Source of the DNA: Croceivirga sp.
GTDB lineage: Bacteria; Bacteroidota; Bacteroidia; Flavobacteriales; Flavobacteriaceae
Direction: 5' to 3'
Length of the DNA stretch: 64,000 bases
Assembly: GCA_028284285.1 (NCBI GenBank)
Contig: JANQSA010000062.1
Coordinates: forward strand, 1 to 64,000
The position numbers and the translations under genes were made by a program. How positions within the stretch are numbered: the first letter of the stretch is position 1; each line of letters begins with the position of its first letter. The notes beneath the pieces are model-generated. The model did no database searches. It was given only the letters and a program-made list of their open reading frames with translations, and had not been told where the DNA came from. Of the stretch, positions 42,397 through 51,653 are shown piece by piece.

Positions 42397-42957
42397 TTAT
42401 TTTGATGCAGCAGCACCTTTTTCCACGATGGTCTTTATCTCCGAAATAGCATCGTCCATAAAATATTGATGCGTGGACTTTATGTACCCTTGTATAAACC
42501 ATTTGGCGATAAAGTTTTTGTGGTCAAATCCATACTTCCATTCAATTTTTGTGGTGTTTGGGTCTATTTCCTCAAAATGAAACCACCCCCGGGCTTTCCT
42601 GGCGACCATTTTTAATTGGATTTCGATATCCGTAAGCTCATACACAAAGTCGTGGGGTTCTTGCATTTTTACGATAGATTCAAGTAGGGTTTTATCATTA
42701 TCGAAAACGACCTTTCTGCTATGGCCTTCCTTTGTGAAATCCCCTTCTACAGGTGCTGTTCTAATGATCTTGGGGAGTCTTTTGTATTCCCTTTTACTTC
42801 CAACATCTTGCAATTCAATGGAATGGAATATTTCCCAAACGGTGGCTATGGGCCTATTGACCGTCCTTTCCACTGTATAGGATGTCCATTTTTCGGGAAT
42901 CTGTGCGTGGGTACATACCGTGACTAAAAACAATACAATACGTAATAGATTTCTCAT
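42397..42957 (-). CDS. Secreted SRPBCC (START-like) family protein
   Basis: This 186-residue protein has a signal peptide (about 1-18, ending CTHAQ). It has a helix-grip START-like fold: SYTVERTVNRPIATVWEIFHSIELQD at the start, central strands VYELTDIEIQLKMVARKARGWFHFEEID, the FDHKNFIAKWFIQGY segment, and a long C-terminal helix. Such domains bind hydrophobic ligands, but no ligand can be named. It is a single gene. Confidence 0.78.
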   Translation of the reverse strand: MRNLLRIVLFLVTVCTHAQIPEKWTSYTVERTVNRPIATVWEIFHSIELQDVGSKREYKRLPKIIRTAPVEGDFTKEGHSRKVVFDNDKTLLESIVKMQEPHDFVYELTDIEIQLKMVARKARGWFHFEEIDPNTTKIEWKYGFDHKNFIAKWFIQGYIKSTHQYFMDDAISEIKTIVEKGAAASK

Positions 42958-43043
42958 GATCGATTTTTTGACAAAGTTATGTTCGCCCCACTAGGACGGA
43001 GTTGCCAAATGACAAATAATGAGGCTAATCTGAGAAATACCAA

Positions 43044-43613
43044 TTAGGTAATTTCTCTCCGTATTCGGCTTAGTGAAGATTTTGTGATCCCGATGTAGGA
43101 AGCCAAATAGTTAAGAGGAACACGATTGGCCAGATTAGGGAATCTATTTAGGAATTCGATATATCTCGTTTTGGCATCTTCAGCCATCATTGGACTGATC
43201 CGATTTACCTTTTCGATTAAAACCTTGCTTATTATTTTACTAATCATGGAATCCCAGGGTACTATGGTTTCTGAAAGTTCATCCAGGGCGCTCTTGCTAA
43301 ACACAAGTATTTTGGTTTTCACTATGGCCTGGATATATTCGGATGAAGGAACGCCATAGTTATAGCTGTTGATATCAACGGCAAAATTGTGCTCGTCAAT
43401 AAAGTATTTTGTGATTTCCTCGCCCTCCTTGTTAAAATAGCATACTCTAAAAATGCCATCCAGAACAAATGCAACGGAACGTGGTATTTTTCCGGCTTCG
43501 GAGAAGTAGGCATCCTTTTCAATAGTGCGCTCTTCAACTTTGGACAATACCAGGTCTACCTGCTGTTTGTTCAGGCTTTGAAACTGTAACAGATAGTTTG
43601 TTAATTCTTCCAT
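43044..43613 (-). CDS. Crp/Fnr family transcriptional regulator
   Basis: This 189-residue protein has a cyclic-nucleotide-binding-like beta-roll (about 20-115: [21 protein letters not shown] and [16 protein letters not shown]). A dimerisation helix and a C-terminal HTH follow (about 150-188: [25 protein letters not shown]). No cysteine cluster for an iron-sulfur centre is present, so it is not a true Fnr. It diverges from the AIM24-like gene; the effector is unknown. Confidence 0.9.
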   Translation of the reverse strand: MEELTNYLLQFQSLNKQQVDLVLSKVEERTIEKDAYFSEAGKIPRSVAFVLDGIFRVCYFNKEGEEITKYFIDEHNFAVDINSYNYGVPSSEYIQAIVKTKILVFSKSALDELSETIVPWDSMISKIISKVLIEKVNRISPMMAEDAKTRYIEFLNRFPNLANRVPLNYLASYIGITKSSLSRIRREIT

Positions 43614-43945
43614 TTATGGGGTCATTGAGGTACGCTTTGCCAACCGGAAGGTATTCACCTCATCTTGCGAAAATAACCAAAGGTCCTCTTGTAAACTTTT
43701 ATCATAACTCTGAGGGGATGATTTTTCCTCTCCGCCCACATAAAAATATCCCGTTCTACTCATGCTACCCATACTCCTTTCTGCCAGTGAAGCAAAGGAA
43801 AGTGTCTAAAAGAATACAGGAGTTGTCATATGGCAAAATCGTTATTGTGACTAAATTATTTGGAAATGCAGGGATTAGTGGAAACTTCCGTGTAACTTAT
43901 TACGGATTTGTTGTACCTATAAGAACAACACAAATAAAACGATAT
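43614..43945. other. Divergent intergenic region without a supported gene
   Basis: 332 bp between the Crp/Fnr-like gene and the AIM24-like gene. An open frame runs through it in phase with the downstream gene, but its translation has no signal peptide or family features, so I treat it as leader or spacer. I found no exact TAnnTTTG element. Confidence 0.4.
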
Positions 43946-44749
43946 ATGAGTACAAATCACGAAATAGACTATCAGATTTACGGGGAAGAAATGCAATATG
44001 TGGAGATCGAGTTAGATCCCCAGGAGGCCGTAGTGGCAGAAGCCGGGAGCTTTATGATGATGGATACGGACATTAAAATGGACACCATTTTTGGAGATGG
44101 TTCCAACCAGGACTCCGGAGTTCTGGGCAAGCTGTTTTCCGCGGGAAAACGCTTATTAACGGGCGAAAGCTTGTTTATGACCGCCTTTTTGAATGTGGGG
44201 CAGGGGAAAAAACAGCTGAGCTTTGCGTCTCCCTATCCCGGGAAGATCGTCCCCATAGATCTCTCTGAAAATGGGGGAAGATTTATTTGCCAGAAAGATG
44301 CTTTCCTTTGCGCGGCAAAAGGGGTATCCGTAGGGATAGAGTTTTCCAAACGGCTGGGACGTGGTTTTTTTGGTGGTGAAGGCTTTATCATGCAAAAACT
44401 GGAAGGCGATGGGATGGCTTTTGTACATGCAGGAGGTACCATGGCGAAAAAAACACTGGCACCGGGAGAAGTATTAAAAGTAGACACCGGATGCATTGTG
44501 GGGTTCACAAAAGATGTGGATTACAACATCGAGTTTGTGGGAGGGATCAGAAATACGGTCTTTGGTGGCGAAGGCTTGTTTTTTGCTTCGCTTCGCGGGC
44601 CGGGAACTGTGTACATCCAATCCCTACCGTTCAGCCGGTTGGCCAGTCGGGTATGGGCTGCAGCTCCCAGAGGGGGAGGAAAAGACAAAGGAGAAGGTAG
44701 CCTTTTAGGAGGTCTTGGGGATATTGTGATGGGGGATAACAGGTTCTAA
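43946..44749 (+). CDS. TIGR00266/AIM24 family protein
   Basis: This 267-residue protein of the AIM24-like beta-prism family starts at ATG 43946, where similarity to the family begins ([30 protein letters not shown]). The three-sheet core includes [53 protein letters not shown] and [27 protein letters not shown]. The C-terminus has a glycine-rich tail. An in-frame extension back to 43598 shows no homology. Cellular role is unknown. Confidence 0.92.
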   Translation: MSTNHEIDYQIYGEEMQYVEIELDPQEAVVAEAGSFMMMDTDIKMDTIFGDGSNQDSGVLGKLFSAGKRLLTGESLFMTAFLNVGQGKKQLSFASPYPGKIVPIDLSENGGRFICQKDAFLCAAKGVSVGIEFSKRLGRGFFGGEGFIMQKLEGDGMAFVHAGGTMAKKTLAPGEVLKVDTGCIVGFTKDVDYNIEFVGGIRNTVFGGEGLFFASLRGPGTVYIQSLPFSRLASRVWAAAPRGGGKDKGEGSLLGGLGDIVMGDNRF

Positions 44750-44770
44750 GGGGTAAGAACAAAGATCAAA

Positions 44771-44791
44771 GACGCAAGACGCAAGACGCAA
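44771..44791. repeat. Short tandem repeat, GACGCAA x3
   Basis: Three perfect head-to-tail copies of a 7-bp unit in the 277-bp gap between the AIM24-like and DUF2461 genes. The rest of this gap holds no recognisable gene or hairpin terminator. Confidence 0.7.
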
Positions 44792-45026
44792 GAAATTAGG
44801 CATTAGATAAAAGAAACAAGAGAAAGACCTAAGTAGCAGAGGATAGGATGTGGCAATGGGAGGTACGCTTTGATGTCAGGTCGAGACCCCAGGGCTAGTT
44901 TTTACAATTGAACTTTAGATCAGATCGGAAGCGATAACCCGTATCTAACGGAATAAAGACCTTCATAATTAGTTCATATCCTATATTTTTGTCATCCCCG
45001 CATTGACAGCAATTCTTTTGAACAGT

Positions 45027-45680
45027 ATGGACTTTAAGAATCTTTTTCATTTTTTGGAGCAGCTCCAACAAAACAATCATAAAGAATGGATGGATGCGAA
45101 TCGGAAATGGTACCAGGAAGTACGGCAGGACTTCGTTCTGTGGTTAGATGGATTAGATGCAGAATTGATGGCAAAGGACGACGAATACTATCCTACTCCG
45201 GGAAAAAAGGGAGTCAATCGCATTAACAATAACCTGATGTTCCACCCTAATAAACCGGTGTACAAGGACCACTTTGGAGCAGGATTGGACAAAGCCCCAA
45301 GATCTGCCGATTTTTACATTCACATTGGCCTTAATGAATGTATGCTGGCCGGAGGCTTTTGGCGTCCCGATCCAAAGACTTTGCGAAACATTAGGGATGG
45401 TATTGATTATAATGGACAGGAATTGGTAAAGATCATCAACAAAAGATCTTTTAAAAACACTTTTGGCGAGTTATATAAAGATGAAAAACTCTCCAATGCC
45501 CCAAAAGGATTTTCTGCCGACCATCCTCATATTGAATTGCTGAAGAACAAATCCTTTGCAGTGGCTAAAGAGATCTCCCGGGAAGCGGTATTACATCCGG
45601 ATTTTGATACGCAGCTTCTGGAAGTATATTTTGAAATGTTACCGTTTCGCAGATATCTCAATGAAGCGGCAATGCTGTGA
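45027..45680 (+). CDS. DUF2461 family protein
   Basis: This 217-residue protein starts at ATG 45027; a TTG at 45003 is the only longer option and adds eight unrelated residues. The family pattern is clear: FHFLEQLQQNNHKEWMDANRKWY, then KKGVNRINNNLMFHPNKPVYKDHFGAGLDKAPRSADFYIHIG and GGFWRPDPKTLRNIRDGID. The C-terminus has SAD-HPHIELLKNKSF. DUF2461 proteins are cytoplasmic, widespread and without known activity. Confidence 0.93.
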   Translation: MDFKNLFHFLEQLQQNNHKEWMDANRKWYQEVRQDFVLWLDGLDAELMAKDDEYYPTPGKKGVNRINNNLMFHPNKPVYKDHFGAGLDKAPRSADFYIHIGLNECMLAGGFWRPDPKTLRNIRDGIDYNGQELVKIINKRSFKNTFGELYKDEKLSNAPKGFSADHPHIELLKNKSFAVAKEISREAVLHPDFDTQLLEVYFEMLPFRRYLNEAAML

Positions 45681-45716
45681 CCGTAATGGACTGTCTTCAA
45701 CGCCTTTAGTATTGAA

Positions 45717-46328
45717 ATGAAACAGGACCCCTCCTTCGATTTTACCAACCAAAGAGAGCCACTACTACTTCTTAACATGCAACGATATGTAGCATTAGAA
45801 GCTTCGGACAAGCAATGTATACATGCTTTTTTTAAAGCAATCCAGGTACCTAAAAAAACAAATGTTTTAGAACAGGGGAAACGCTGCCGTACCTTTTATT
45901 TTGTGGAACAGGGTAGTTTAAGAGCCTTCCATACCAATGCCAAAGGAAAAGAAGCCACCATAATGTTTGCCGTGCAGGATTGGTGGATAACAGATATGCC
46001 TGCTTTTATGGACCAACAGCCTGCACTTATTTCTCTGGAAACCCTGGAAGACTGTCTGCTTTTTGCTATCGATTCAGAGAAACTAGAGCTACTGTTACAG
46101 GAGCTGCCAAAACTGGAGAAGTACTTTAGAATCTTGTTTCAACGGGCTTATGTACGGGAACAATTACGGGTTTTAGATGCTATTTCTAATCCTGTGGAAG
46201 AACGTTATCTCCATTTCCTGCAAAAATATCCCCAAATAGTGGAAAAGGTATCTCAAAAACAGATTGCCTCCTACCTTGGGGTCACTCCTGAATTTTTGAG
46301 TGCTGTAAAGAATAATAGCACCTCTTAA
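45717..46328 (+). CDS. Crp/Fnr family transcriptional regulator
   Basis: This 203-residue regulator has a beta-roll sensor (about 30-125: NVLEQGKRCRTFYFVEQGSLRAFHTN) and the ITDMPAFMDQQPALISLETLEDCLLFAID segment common in flavobacterial Crp/Fnr proteins. The C-terminal HTH is at about 165-200 (VSQKQIASYLGVTPEFLSAVKNN). It lacks an iron-sulfur cysteine motif. It follows the DUF2461 gene by 36 nt. Confidence 0.9.
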   Translation: MKQDPSFDFTNQREPLLLLNMQRYVALEASDKQCIHAFFKAIQVPKKTNVLEQGKRCRTFYFVEQGSLRAFHTNAKGKEATIMFAVQDWWITDMPAFMDQQPALISLETLEDCLLFAIDSEKLELLLQELPKLEKYFRILFQRAYVREQLRVLDAISNPVEERYLHFLQKYPQIVEKVSQKQIASYLGVTPEFLSAVKNNSTS

Positions 46329-46382
46329 ACTATCTTAATCTTTTATTGGGCACAATTTGGTTTCTTTGAAAAAAAGAAGGTA

Positions 46383-46745
46383 ATGCAGTTAATACTAATC
46401 GCCGGTCCCTACAGAACCGGCACAGGAAATGACCCCGTTTTGATCCAAAAAAATATGGATAAGCTGGAAGCTATGGCGCTCCCCATATTCCGTAAAGGCC
46501 ACATACCTATGATTGGTGAGTGGGTGGCTAATCCGTTAATTGCCCTTGCGGGTTCAAAGGAAATAGGAGATGCCGTTTTTACTGAAATACAATATCCCAC
46601 CGCGCACAGATTGTTGACGAAATGTGATGCCGTCCTGCGGATTGAAGGCGCTTCCAAAGGGGCGGATCAGGACGTGGAACTGGCCCAAAAACTGGGGCTA
46701 AAGATCTATTTCAGTTTGGAAGAAATACCCGATAATAATGGGTAA
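46383..46745 (+). CDS. DUF4406 (nucleoside 2-deoxyribosyltransferase-like) protein
   Basis: This 120-residue Rossmann-like protein has the IAGPYRTGTGNDPVLIQKNMDKLEAMALPIFRKGHIPMIG opening typical of DUF4406/nucleoside deoxyribosyltransferase-like proteins. It continues with CDAVLRIEGASKGADQDVELAQKLGLKIYFSLEE. The first GPYR motif and the Asp-rich end of the fold match, but substrate is unknown. Its last eight bases overlap the NUDIX gene start (ATGGGTAA), linking the two in translation and perhaps in nucleotide clean-up. Confidence 0.82.
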   Translation: MQLILIAGPYRTGTGNDPVLIQKNMDKLEAMALPIFRKGHIPMIGEWVANPLIALAGSKEIGDAVFTEIQYPTAHRLLTKCDAVLRIEGASKGADQDVELAQKLGLKIYFSLEEIPDNNG

Positions 46746-47316
46746 GGTACGCAACATAAAGAAGGAACTGCTTTCAGACAATTGGTATTCCCTGAATAAA
46801 GTAACTTTTGAATATCAGCGTGAGGACGGGCAATGGGAAACACAGGTTCGCGAAGCATACGACCGGGGAAATGGCGCCGTGATATTGTTGTACAACCAAG
46901 AAAAGAAGACGGTGGTATTAACGCGTCAATTTCGTATGCCTACTTACCTGAATGGAAATTCCGACGGTATGATGATAGAAGCCTGTGCCGGGATCCTGGA
47001 AAAAGGCAATGCGGAGCAAACTGTAAAAATGGAAGTGGAAGAGGAAACCGGATACAAAATTGATACAGTGCAAAAGGTGTTTGAATCCTATATGTCTCCC
47101 GGTTCAGTAACCGAGATCCTGTATTTTTTTATTGGAGCATATGAGGATAATATGAAAGTGGGCAAGGGTGGCGGAGCCGCTGGGGAAACCGAGAATATTG
47201 AAGTTCTGGAAATGCCTTTTGGGGAAGCATTGCGCTTGTTGGAAACAGGAAAGATCAAAGATGCCAAGACCATTATGTTGCTGCAGTGGGCCCAGGTGAA
47301 TCGGTTGTTTAGCTAA
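46738..47316 (+). CDS. NUDIX hydrolase, NudK (GDP-mannose pyrophosphatase)-like
   Basis: This 192-residue NUDIX hydrolase resembles NudK: RNIKKELLSDNWYSLNKVTFEYQR at the start, VVLTRQFRMPTYLNG, the Nudix box, then SPGSVTEILYFFIGAY. Such enzymes cleave sugar-nucleotide or nucleotide diphosphates with magnesium. The Nudix box (GILEKGNAEQTVKMEVEEETGY) keeps the EExxG-side metal ligands (EVEEETG) but has Asn where the first Glu and Met where the Arg of GX5EX7REUXEEXGU are expected. It is convergent with and overlaps the carboxypeptidase gene end by 4 nt. Confidence 0.85.
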   Translation: MGKVRNIKKELLSDNWYSLNKVTFEYQREDGQWETQVREAYDRGNGAVILLYNQEKKTVVLTRQFRMPTYLNGNSDGMMIEACAGILEKGNAEQTVKMEVEEETGYKIDTVQKVFESYMSPGSVTEILYFFIGAYEDNMKVGKGGGAAGETENIEVLEMPFGEALRLLETGKIKDAKTIMLLQWAQVNRLFS

Positions 47317-48635
47317 TACGTATTGTGGATAGATTTGAGCAAAAGGAACATTTGCGCCCTGATTTCTTTTGAGGGCTTTCTGAAATGATTGTTCATAAAA
47401 CTGAAGGCCAGAAGTTTTCCGGAGGTGGTTTTGAGATACCCGCAAAGATTGTAGATATTCCCCATGGAACCTGACTTAGCTACCAGGAAATGTGTGCTAT
47501 AACCCACGGTATCCGGGTCCATGGTACCTTCTTCGTTCCACCTTGGCATAAGGGAAAAGAGTCGGGCGGTATCGATTTCATAGTACAATTGGGTCAATAC
47601 AGCGATCATGGATTGCGGACTAAAGAGATTATATCGGGAAAGCCCGGAGCCGTCTACCCATCTCGGGGGTTGGTCTAAATCCTGCAGTTGGTGTTTTAAA
47701 ACATGATCCCGTGCCAAAGCAAAACTTAAGGTGTCCGATAGGGTGGCGGAAGCCATCAGCATGGTTTGCTCTGCCAAAAAATTATCGCTTTTGGAAAGCA
47801 TTCGCTTTAAGATGGAATCGGTTGCTATGCCGTACACCATGTCTGCTCCTGGTTTTGGGTTTACTCCGGACAACACTATTTGCGCACTGATTTTTTCCCG
47901 CAATAGTTGTACCGTCAAGGAATCGGAGGTAATAAAAGGGATTTCCAAAGTATCTTGTAGCCGATCCGGAAGATAAAACCGGTTGCTTTCCCATGCTCTT
48001 GCTACCGTTCCGTTCTTAACGTCAATAGCATTTTTAAAGTATTGGGGGCTAATCATCGGGGGTGAGCCTGGGGTTACGCTTAATACATTACCATAGATGG
48101 GCAAAGCACTGACTTCCGGAGAAAAATAACTAGGATAATCTTCCCAGGCCCAACCCGGGCCGTACTTTTCTCCTACATAATGGCGGCTGGTAAGCACTAT
48201 GGTATCATACTGGTTAAGGAACGCTACAAGGGTACTATCCTTAAAAAAAGGATGAAACGGCGTAGGGTTGCCGGTACCCATGATGTACAGGGAGTCTTGT
48301 TGTTTCTTGTATTTTAGTAAGGGGCTGTGTTTTCCCAGTGTTTTTAAGGCAGTGTAAAAGCTAAAGAGTTTTACCGTGCTCGCCGGAATAAAGTATTTTT
48401 CACTGTTTATATTGAAAAGTGTGTCTTTGGTTTCCAGGTCCACCACCAGAAAACCTGTAAATTGATTTTGGTAATCCCGGGTACCAAGGTGGGTAATTAT
48501 GTCTTTTTTCACCGAACCGAAGCGTGAAGAAGAACAACTGGAAAGCACAATAATCAGGACCAAAGGAACTGTCCATTTTTTACTAATGAATTGGTTTAAA
48601 ACACTTTGTAGAGAGGTTTTAATCGATATTAACAT
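47313..48635 (-). CDS. dacB: D-alanyl-D-alanine carboxypeptidase/endopeptidase, PBP4 (S13) type
   Basis: This peptidoglycan-processing serine peptidase has 440 residues from the ATG at 48635; a TTG four codons upstream is possible. The lipoprotein-like signal ends LSSC. The three penicillin-binding motifs are present: STVK (Ser86-Lys89), SDN (Ser283-Asn285) and KSG (Lys387-Gly389), in the spacing of S13 enzymes. The domain insertion between the first two motifs, typical for PBP4, is present but shorter. It acts in the periplasm on peptide cross-links. Confidence 0.92.
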   Translation of the reverse strand: MLISIKTSLQSVLNQFISKKWTVPLVLIIVLSSCSSSRFGSVKKDIITHLGTRDYQNQFTGFLVVDLETKDTLFNINSEKYFIPASTVKLFSFYTALKTLGKHSPLLKYKKQQDSLYIMGTGNPTPFHPFFKDSTLVAFLNQYDTIVLTSRHYVGEKYGPGWAWEDYPSYFSPEVSALPIYGNVLSVTPGSPPMISPQYFKNAIDVKNGTVARAWESNRFYLPDRLQDTLEIPFITSDSLTVQLLREKISAQIVLSGVNPKPGADMVYGIATDSILKRMLSKSDNFLAEQTMLMASATLSDTLSFALARDHVLKHQLQDLDQPPRWVDGSGLSRYNLFSPQSMIAVLTQLYYEIDTARLFSLMPRWNEEGTMDPDTVGYSTHFLVAKSGSMGNIYNLCGYLKTTSGKLLAFSFMNNHFRKPSKEIRAQMFLLLKSIHNTY

Positions 48636-48736
48636 CAAATTATCCAATTTTTAACGACCTAATTTTTTCAAAATACGTCTTTTATAAGTATTTTAGTACA
48701 TCTACTGTTTAACCTAATTAACTACAGACAAACATT

Positions 48737-48931
48737 ATGGCCCGAGCAATGTTGGAGTACACCAAAACCATCTTGCAAAAAGTAAGTTTTGATGCGAAGT
48801 TGTTTGCTAAAGAAGTAAGGAAAGCCGCGAAGCGGCTTTTGCCCAGTGAAATTGAAGAGCTCAGAATTTGGTTAATAGCCTATATTTATGACAAACCGGA
48901 GCTACAGCAGAGTCTGATTTATCTAAATTGA
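48737..48931 (+). CDS. Small helical protein, conserved-looking, unknown function
   Basis: A 64-residue frame with its own terminator and a plausible ATG. The composition is helical and basic in the first half (AKEVRKAAKRLLPSEIEELRIWLIAYIYD). No signal peptide or transmembrane segment is convincing. Codon use resembles its neighbours and the dedicated hairpin directly after the stop supports a real gene. I do not recognise the family. Confidence 0.7.
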   Translation: MARAMLEYTKTILQKVSFDAKLFAKEVRKAAKRLLPSEIEELRIWLIAYIYDKPELQQSLIYLN

Positions 48932-48937
48932 AAAACG

Positions 48938-48959
48938 AACCGCCCCAGAGGCGGTTTTT
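48938..48959. terminator. Bidirectional terminator between small protein and oxyR
   Basis: AACCGCC (48938-48944) pairs with GGCGGTT (48950-48956) across a 5-nt loop, flanked by A-rich and T-rich ends so that both convergent genes are served. Confidence 0.75.
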
Positions 48960-49896
48960 ATTTGGCCAATGGGCTTATGATCTGGACGTCCTGAAATGCA
49001 ATGGCGCCCCTTACAATCCCGGATATTAAATCTTTCAAGGCTTCTGTGATCTGGATTTTTAGCTCAGTTTTATGAAAGATAAGGCTTATTTCCCGTGCCG
49101 GAGAGGGGGGCGTAAAATACCGTAAATGTGCTTTCTTCCGCTCATCCAGATCCAGGGTATGTAAATAGGGTAATAGTGTCATTCCCATACCTTCATTGGA
49201 TAGGTTCACCAGGGTTTCAAAACTCCCACTTTCTATCTGAAAGTGCTCAACAGTACCGGTTTTGGTGGATTTACAAAGGTTAATGACCCCATCCCGAAAA
49301 CAATGTCCATCCTGCAACAACAAAATGTCCGCTATATCCAGATCGGATGAGGAAATCTCTTTTTTTCCGGATAACCTGTGATTGGGCGGTACATACCCCA
49401 CAAAGGGTTCATAATATAAAGGACGTTCTTTAATAAACTCCACTTCCAGGGGGGTAGCTGCAATGGCAGCATCCAGATGTCCATCCTGCAAGTTGGCTAT
49501 TAGGGTATCTGTAGGTTGTTCTTTGATGATCAGATTAACCTTAGGATACTTTTTGATAAATGTAGAAAGGAACATGGGTAATAATGTAGACATGACCGTG
49601 GGGATAATCCCTAAAATGTATTCCCCGCCAATAAAGCCTTTATCCTGGTCTACAATATCCTTGATCCGTTCCGCTTCTGCTACAATATTTTTTGCCTGAG
49701 CTACCACCTTTTTGCCTACCTCAGTAATACCAATAGGCTTTTTGCTACGGTCAAAAATTAAAATATCCAGTTCGTCCTCCAGTTTTTGAACTTGCATGCT
49801 CAAAGTAGGCTGGGTTACAAAACTTTTCTCGGCAGCTAACGTAAAGTTCTGGTATTCTGCGACAGCCAATACGTACTGTAGTTGAGTAATGGTCAT
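48958..49896 (-). CDS. oxyR: OxyR, LysR-type hydrogen peroxide sensor
   Basis: This 312-residue LysR-type regulator has an N-terminal winged HTH (1-60, TLAAEKSFVTQPTLSMQVQKLE) and an effector domain. The peroxide-reactive pair lies in DGHCFRDGVINLC at Cys199 and Cys208, the same residue numbers as in Escherichia coli OxyR. That makes a disulfide-switch sensor very likely. It is divergent from the Dps gene across a 103-bp gap, the arrangement expected for an OxyR target. Confidence 0.95.
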   Translation of the reverse strand: MTITQLQYVLAVAEYQNFTLAAEKSFVTQPTLSMQVQKLEDELDILIFDRSKKPIGITEVGKKVVAQAKNIVAEAERIKDIVDQDKGFIGGEYILGIIPTVMSTLLPMFLSTFIKKYPKVNLIIKEQPTDTLIANLQDGHLDAAIAATPLEVEFIKERPLYYEPFVGYVPPNHRLSGKKEISSSDLDIADILLLQDGHCFRDGVINLCKSTKTGTVEHFQIESGSFETLVNLSNEGMGMTLLPYLHTLDLDERKKAHLRYFTPPSPAREISLIFHKTELKIQITEALKDLISGIVRGAIAFQDVQIISPLAK

Positions 49897-49999
49897 GAAA
49901 ATCGTTTACTGTAATAAAGATATAAAAAACATTGATAAAAACTATTGAAATAACACTTTTTAATCTATTAATCTTATACTATAATTAAAACAGTAGGTT
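49897..49999. promoter_or_regulatory. oxyR-dps divergent control region
   Basis: Very AT-rich, with CTAT at 49942, 49965 and 49979 reminiscent of OxyR half-sites (ATAG/CTAT) but not in the full four-box spacing. No exact TAnnTTTG element is seen. The assignment as OxyR-binding region rests mainly on context. Confidence 0.4.
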
Positions 50000-50479
50000 A
50001 TGACTATCAACAGTATTGGATTAGATACCCAAAAATCCAAAGAATTGGCGGTGGAGTTAAATCAACTACTCGCTAATTTCCAACAATACTATTTAAACTT
50101 GAGAGGGATTCATTGGAATATCAAGGGGAAGCGATTCTTTGACCTTCACGAAAAGTTTGAGGAACTCTATGTTGATGCCAATGTTAAAGTAGATGCGATT
50201 GCAGAACGGATTTTAACATTAGGAGGGTTACCGTTCCATACTTTCGAAGAGTATAATAAAAATTCAAAAGTACCTGTAGGAAAGAACGTTACTAAGGATG
50301 AGGACGCTATTCGTTTAATAGTGGATTCTTTAACCCAGTTATTAGTAGTAGAACGAAGCATCCTTGATGCATCGGAGTCTGCAAAGGACGAAGGGACAAA
50401 TGCTATGATGAGTGATTTCATTACCGAGCAGGAAAAAACAGTTTGGATGATGAAAGCCTGGTTGGCTGAGGAGATTTAG
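50000..50479 (+). CDS. dps: Dps family DNA-protection/mini-ferritin
   Basis: This 159-residue four-helix protein stores iron and protects DNA against peroxide. The intersubunit ferroxidase ligands are visible: His38 in HWNIKG, Asp65 and Glu69 in DAIAERI. The 27- and 4-residue spacings match known Dps proteins. No lysine-rich DNA-binding tail is present at the N-terminus, as in many Bacteroidota Dps. Divergent transcription from oxyR suggests peroxide induction. A strong hairpin lies after the gene. Confidence 0.96.
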   Translation: MTINSIGLDTQKSKELAVELNQLLANFQQYYLNLRGIHWNIKGKRFFDLHEKFEELYVDANVKVDAIAERILTLGGLPFHTFEEYNKNSKVPVGKNVTKDEDAIRLIVDSLTQLLVVERSILDASESAKDEGTNAMMSDFITEQEKTVWMMKAWLAEEI

Positions 50480-50490
50480 TCGATGTTGAA

Positions 50491-50530
50491 CAAAAGAAAA
50501 TCCCCGGTTAATGCCGGGGATTTTCTTTTG
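50491..50530. terminator. Strong bidirectional terminator after dps
   Basis: A perfect 17-bp stem (50491-50507 with 50514-50530) and a 6-nt loop, GC-rich at the tip and A/T at the base. It serves both dps (plus) and the convergent DUF2141 gene (minus). Confidence 0.9.
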
Positions 50531-50548
50531 ATGGAGTGCGGGTTCTAT

Positions 50549-50968
50549 CTAAAACCGAATCTTGAACTGTAAATCTTCATTCTTAACTTCAAATTTGGCA
50601 GCTTCAAAGGTAGGAGGGCCCATAGTCATATCATTTCCGCTCATGCCATAGCTTTCTTTGGGCATCCCATTGGCCTCATAATCCATCCTTTGGTTGTCGT
50701 TGGCATCATGCATGGTCATGATGGCATAGGTGCCCGGGGTAACGTTTTCAAAGACAAGGGTTAATTCCCCTTCTTTTGCTTTTTCTGAAAGGTTGATAAT
50801 TCCACCTCCTTTCATAAAGGTATCCACCGTATGCAAGGAGGCTAAAATCGTACCCTGATCATTCAAAACATTCTCAATGGTTACGGTAATGGTTACGGTC
50901 TTCGAATCTTGTCCGTAGGAAAAAAAAGTGGTTAGTGTTGCTACAAAAAGTAAAGCCAGTGTTTTCAT
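50549..50968 (-). CDS. Secreted DUF2141 protein
   Basis: This 139-residue protein has a signal peptide (about 1-19, ending FFSYGQ) and a beta-sandwich DUF2141 domain: VTITVTIENVLNDQGTILASLH, FENVTPGTYAIMTMHDANDNQRMDYEANGMPKESYGMSG, and a terminal DLQFKIRF strand. The HDANxNxxxD segment is the family hallmark. Function unknown; a single gene convergent with dps. Confidence 0.9.
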   Translation of the reverse strand: MKTLALLFVATLTTFFSYGQDSKTVTITVTIENVLNDQGTILASLHTVDTFMKGGGIINLSEKAKEGELTLVFENVTPGTYAIMTMHDANDNQRMDYEANGMPKESYGMSGNDMTMGPPTFEAAKFEVKNEDLQFKIRF

Positions 50969-51168
50969 TTTTTTTGATTTAATGTTAATGTCAGGACAAA
51001 ACTGTCTGATATAACAAAAGATAGAAAGTTTGAATTACCCGACTGTAAATTCTTGCTACTGAATTGTAGTCTATCTACCCTCTAAACCCTATACGTAGAA
51101 TAAGGGCCCCCTTTTGTTAAGGGGTATAAACATAATAGCATTGGTCAAATGGTATACCTGAAATAGCA

Positions 51169-51645
51169 CTATGGTTTTCTTAACTGTAAGGCCATCTGAA
51201 TATTGCTGCGTTTATACGGAGTATGTATCCCTTTTACTTCGGTAAAACCCAATTTTTGATACAACCGGATGGCCGGTTTTAATCGGGTATTGCTCTCTAA
51301 GAAGATGTTTTTAGCGCCAAGGCTTTTTGCCTTTTCAATAACAGCCCACCCTAATGCATATCCAATTCCTTTTCCCTGGACTTCCGGTGAAACTCCCATT
51401 TTGGCCAATTCATAATCATATTGATCCTTGCCGGTTTTTAACAAGGCACAGACGCCTACCGGTTCCCCGTGCAAAAGGGCTACGGCTATATGGCCTCCCT
51501 TGTCCAGTACACTTTCCCGTGGATGATCCAAAATCTTGTAATCAGCCGTTTCCATTTCAAAATATTGCCTTATCCAGGTTTCATTTAAAGATTTAAAGAC
51601 ATGGCAATAGTGGTCCTCGTAATCCACAATTTGTATTTCCTGCAT
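51169..51645 (-). CDS. GNAT family N-acetyltransferase
   Basis: This 158-residue acetyltransferase has the acetyl-CoA loop VQGKGIGYALG (about residues 92-102), the preceding strand ELAKMGVSPE, and the later NIFLESNTRLKPAIRLYQKLGF segment. The substrate cannot be deduced. It ends the unit that begins with the small membrane protein 8 nt upstream. Confidence 0.9.
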   Translation of the reverse strand: MQEIQIVDYEDHYCHVFKSLNETWIRQYFEMETADYKILDHPRESVLDKGGHIAVALLHGEPVGVCALLKTGKDQYDYELAKMGVSPEVQGKGIGYALGWAVIEKAKSLGAKNIFLESNTRLKPAIRLYQKLGFTEVKGIHTPYKRSNIQMALQLRKP

Positions 51646-51653
51646 GGTATTCT

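Noticed and set aside
43598-43945. Upstream in-frame extension of the AIM24-like gene
   Set aside because: The added 116 residues show no signal peptide or family similarity, and homology begins exactly at the ATG at 43946.
44771-44791. GACGCAA tandem repeat as a possible mobile-element or CRISPR trace
   Set aside because: Only three 7-bp units without spacers, flanking duplications or a transposase; simple slippage repeat.
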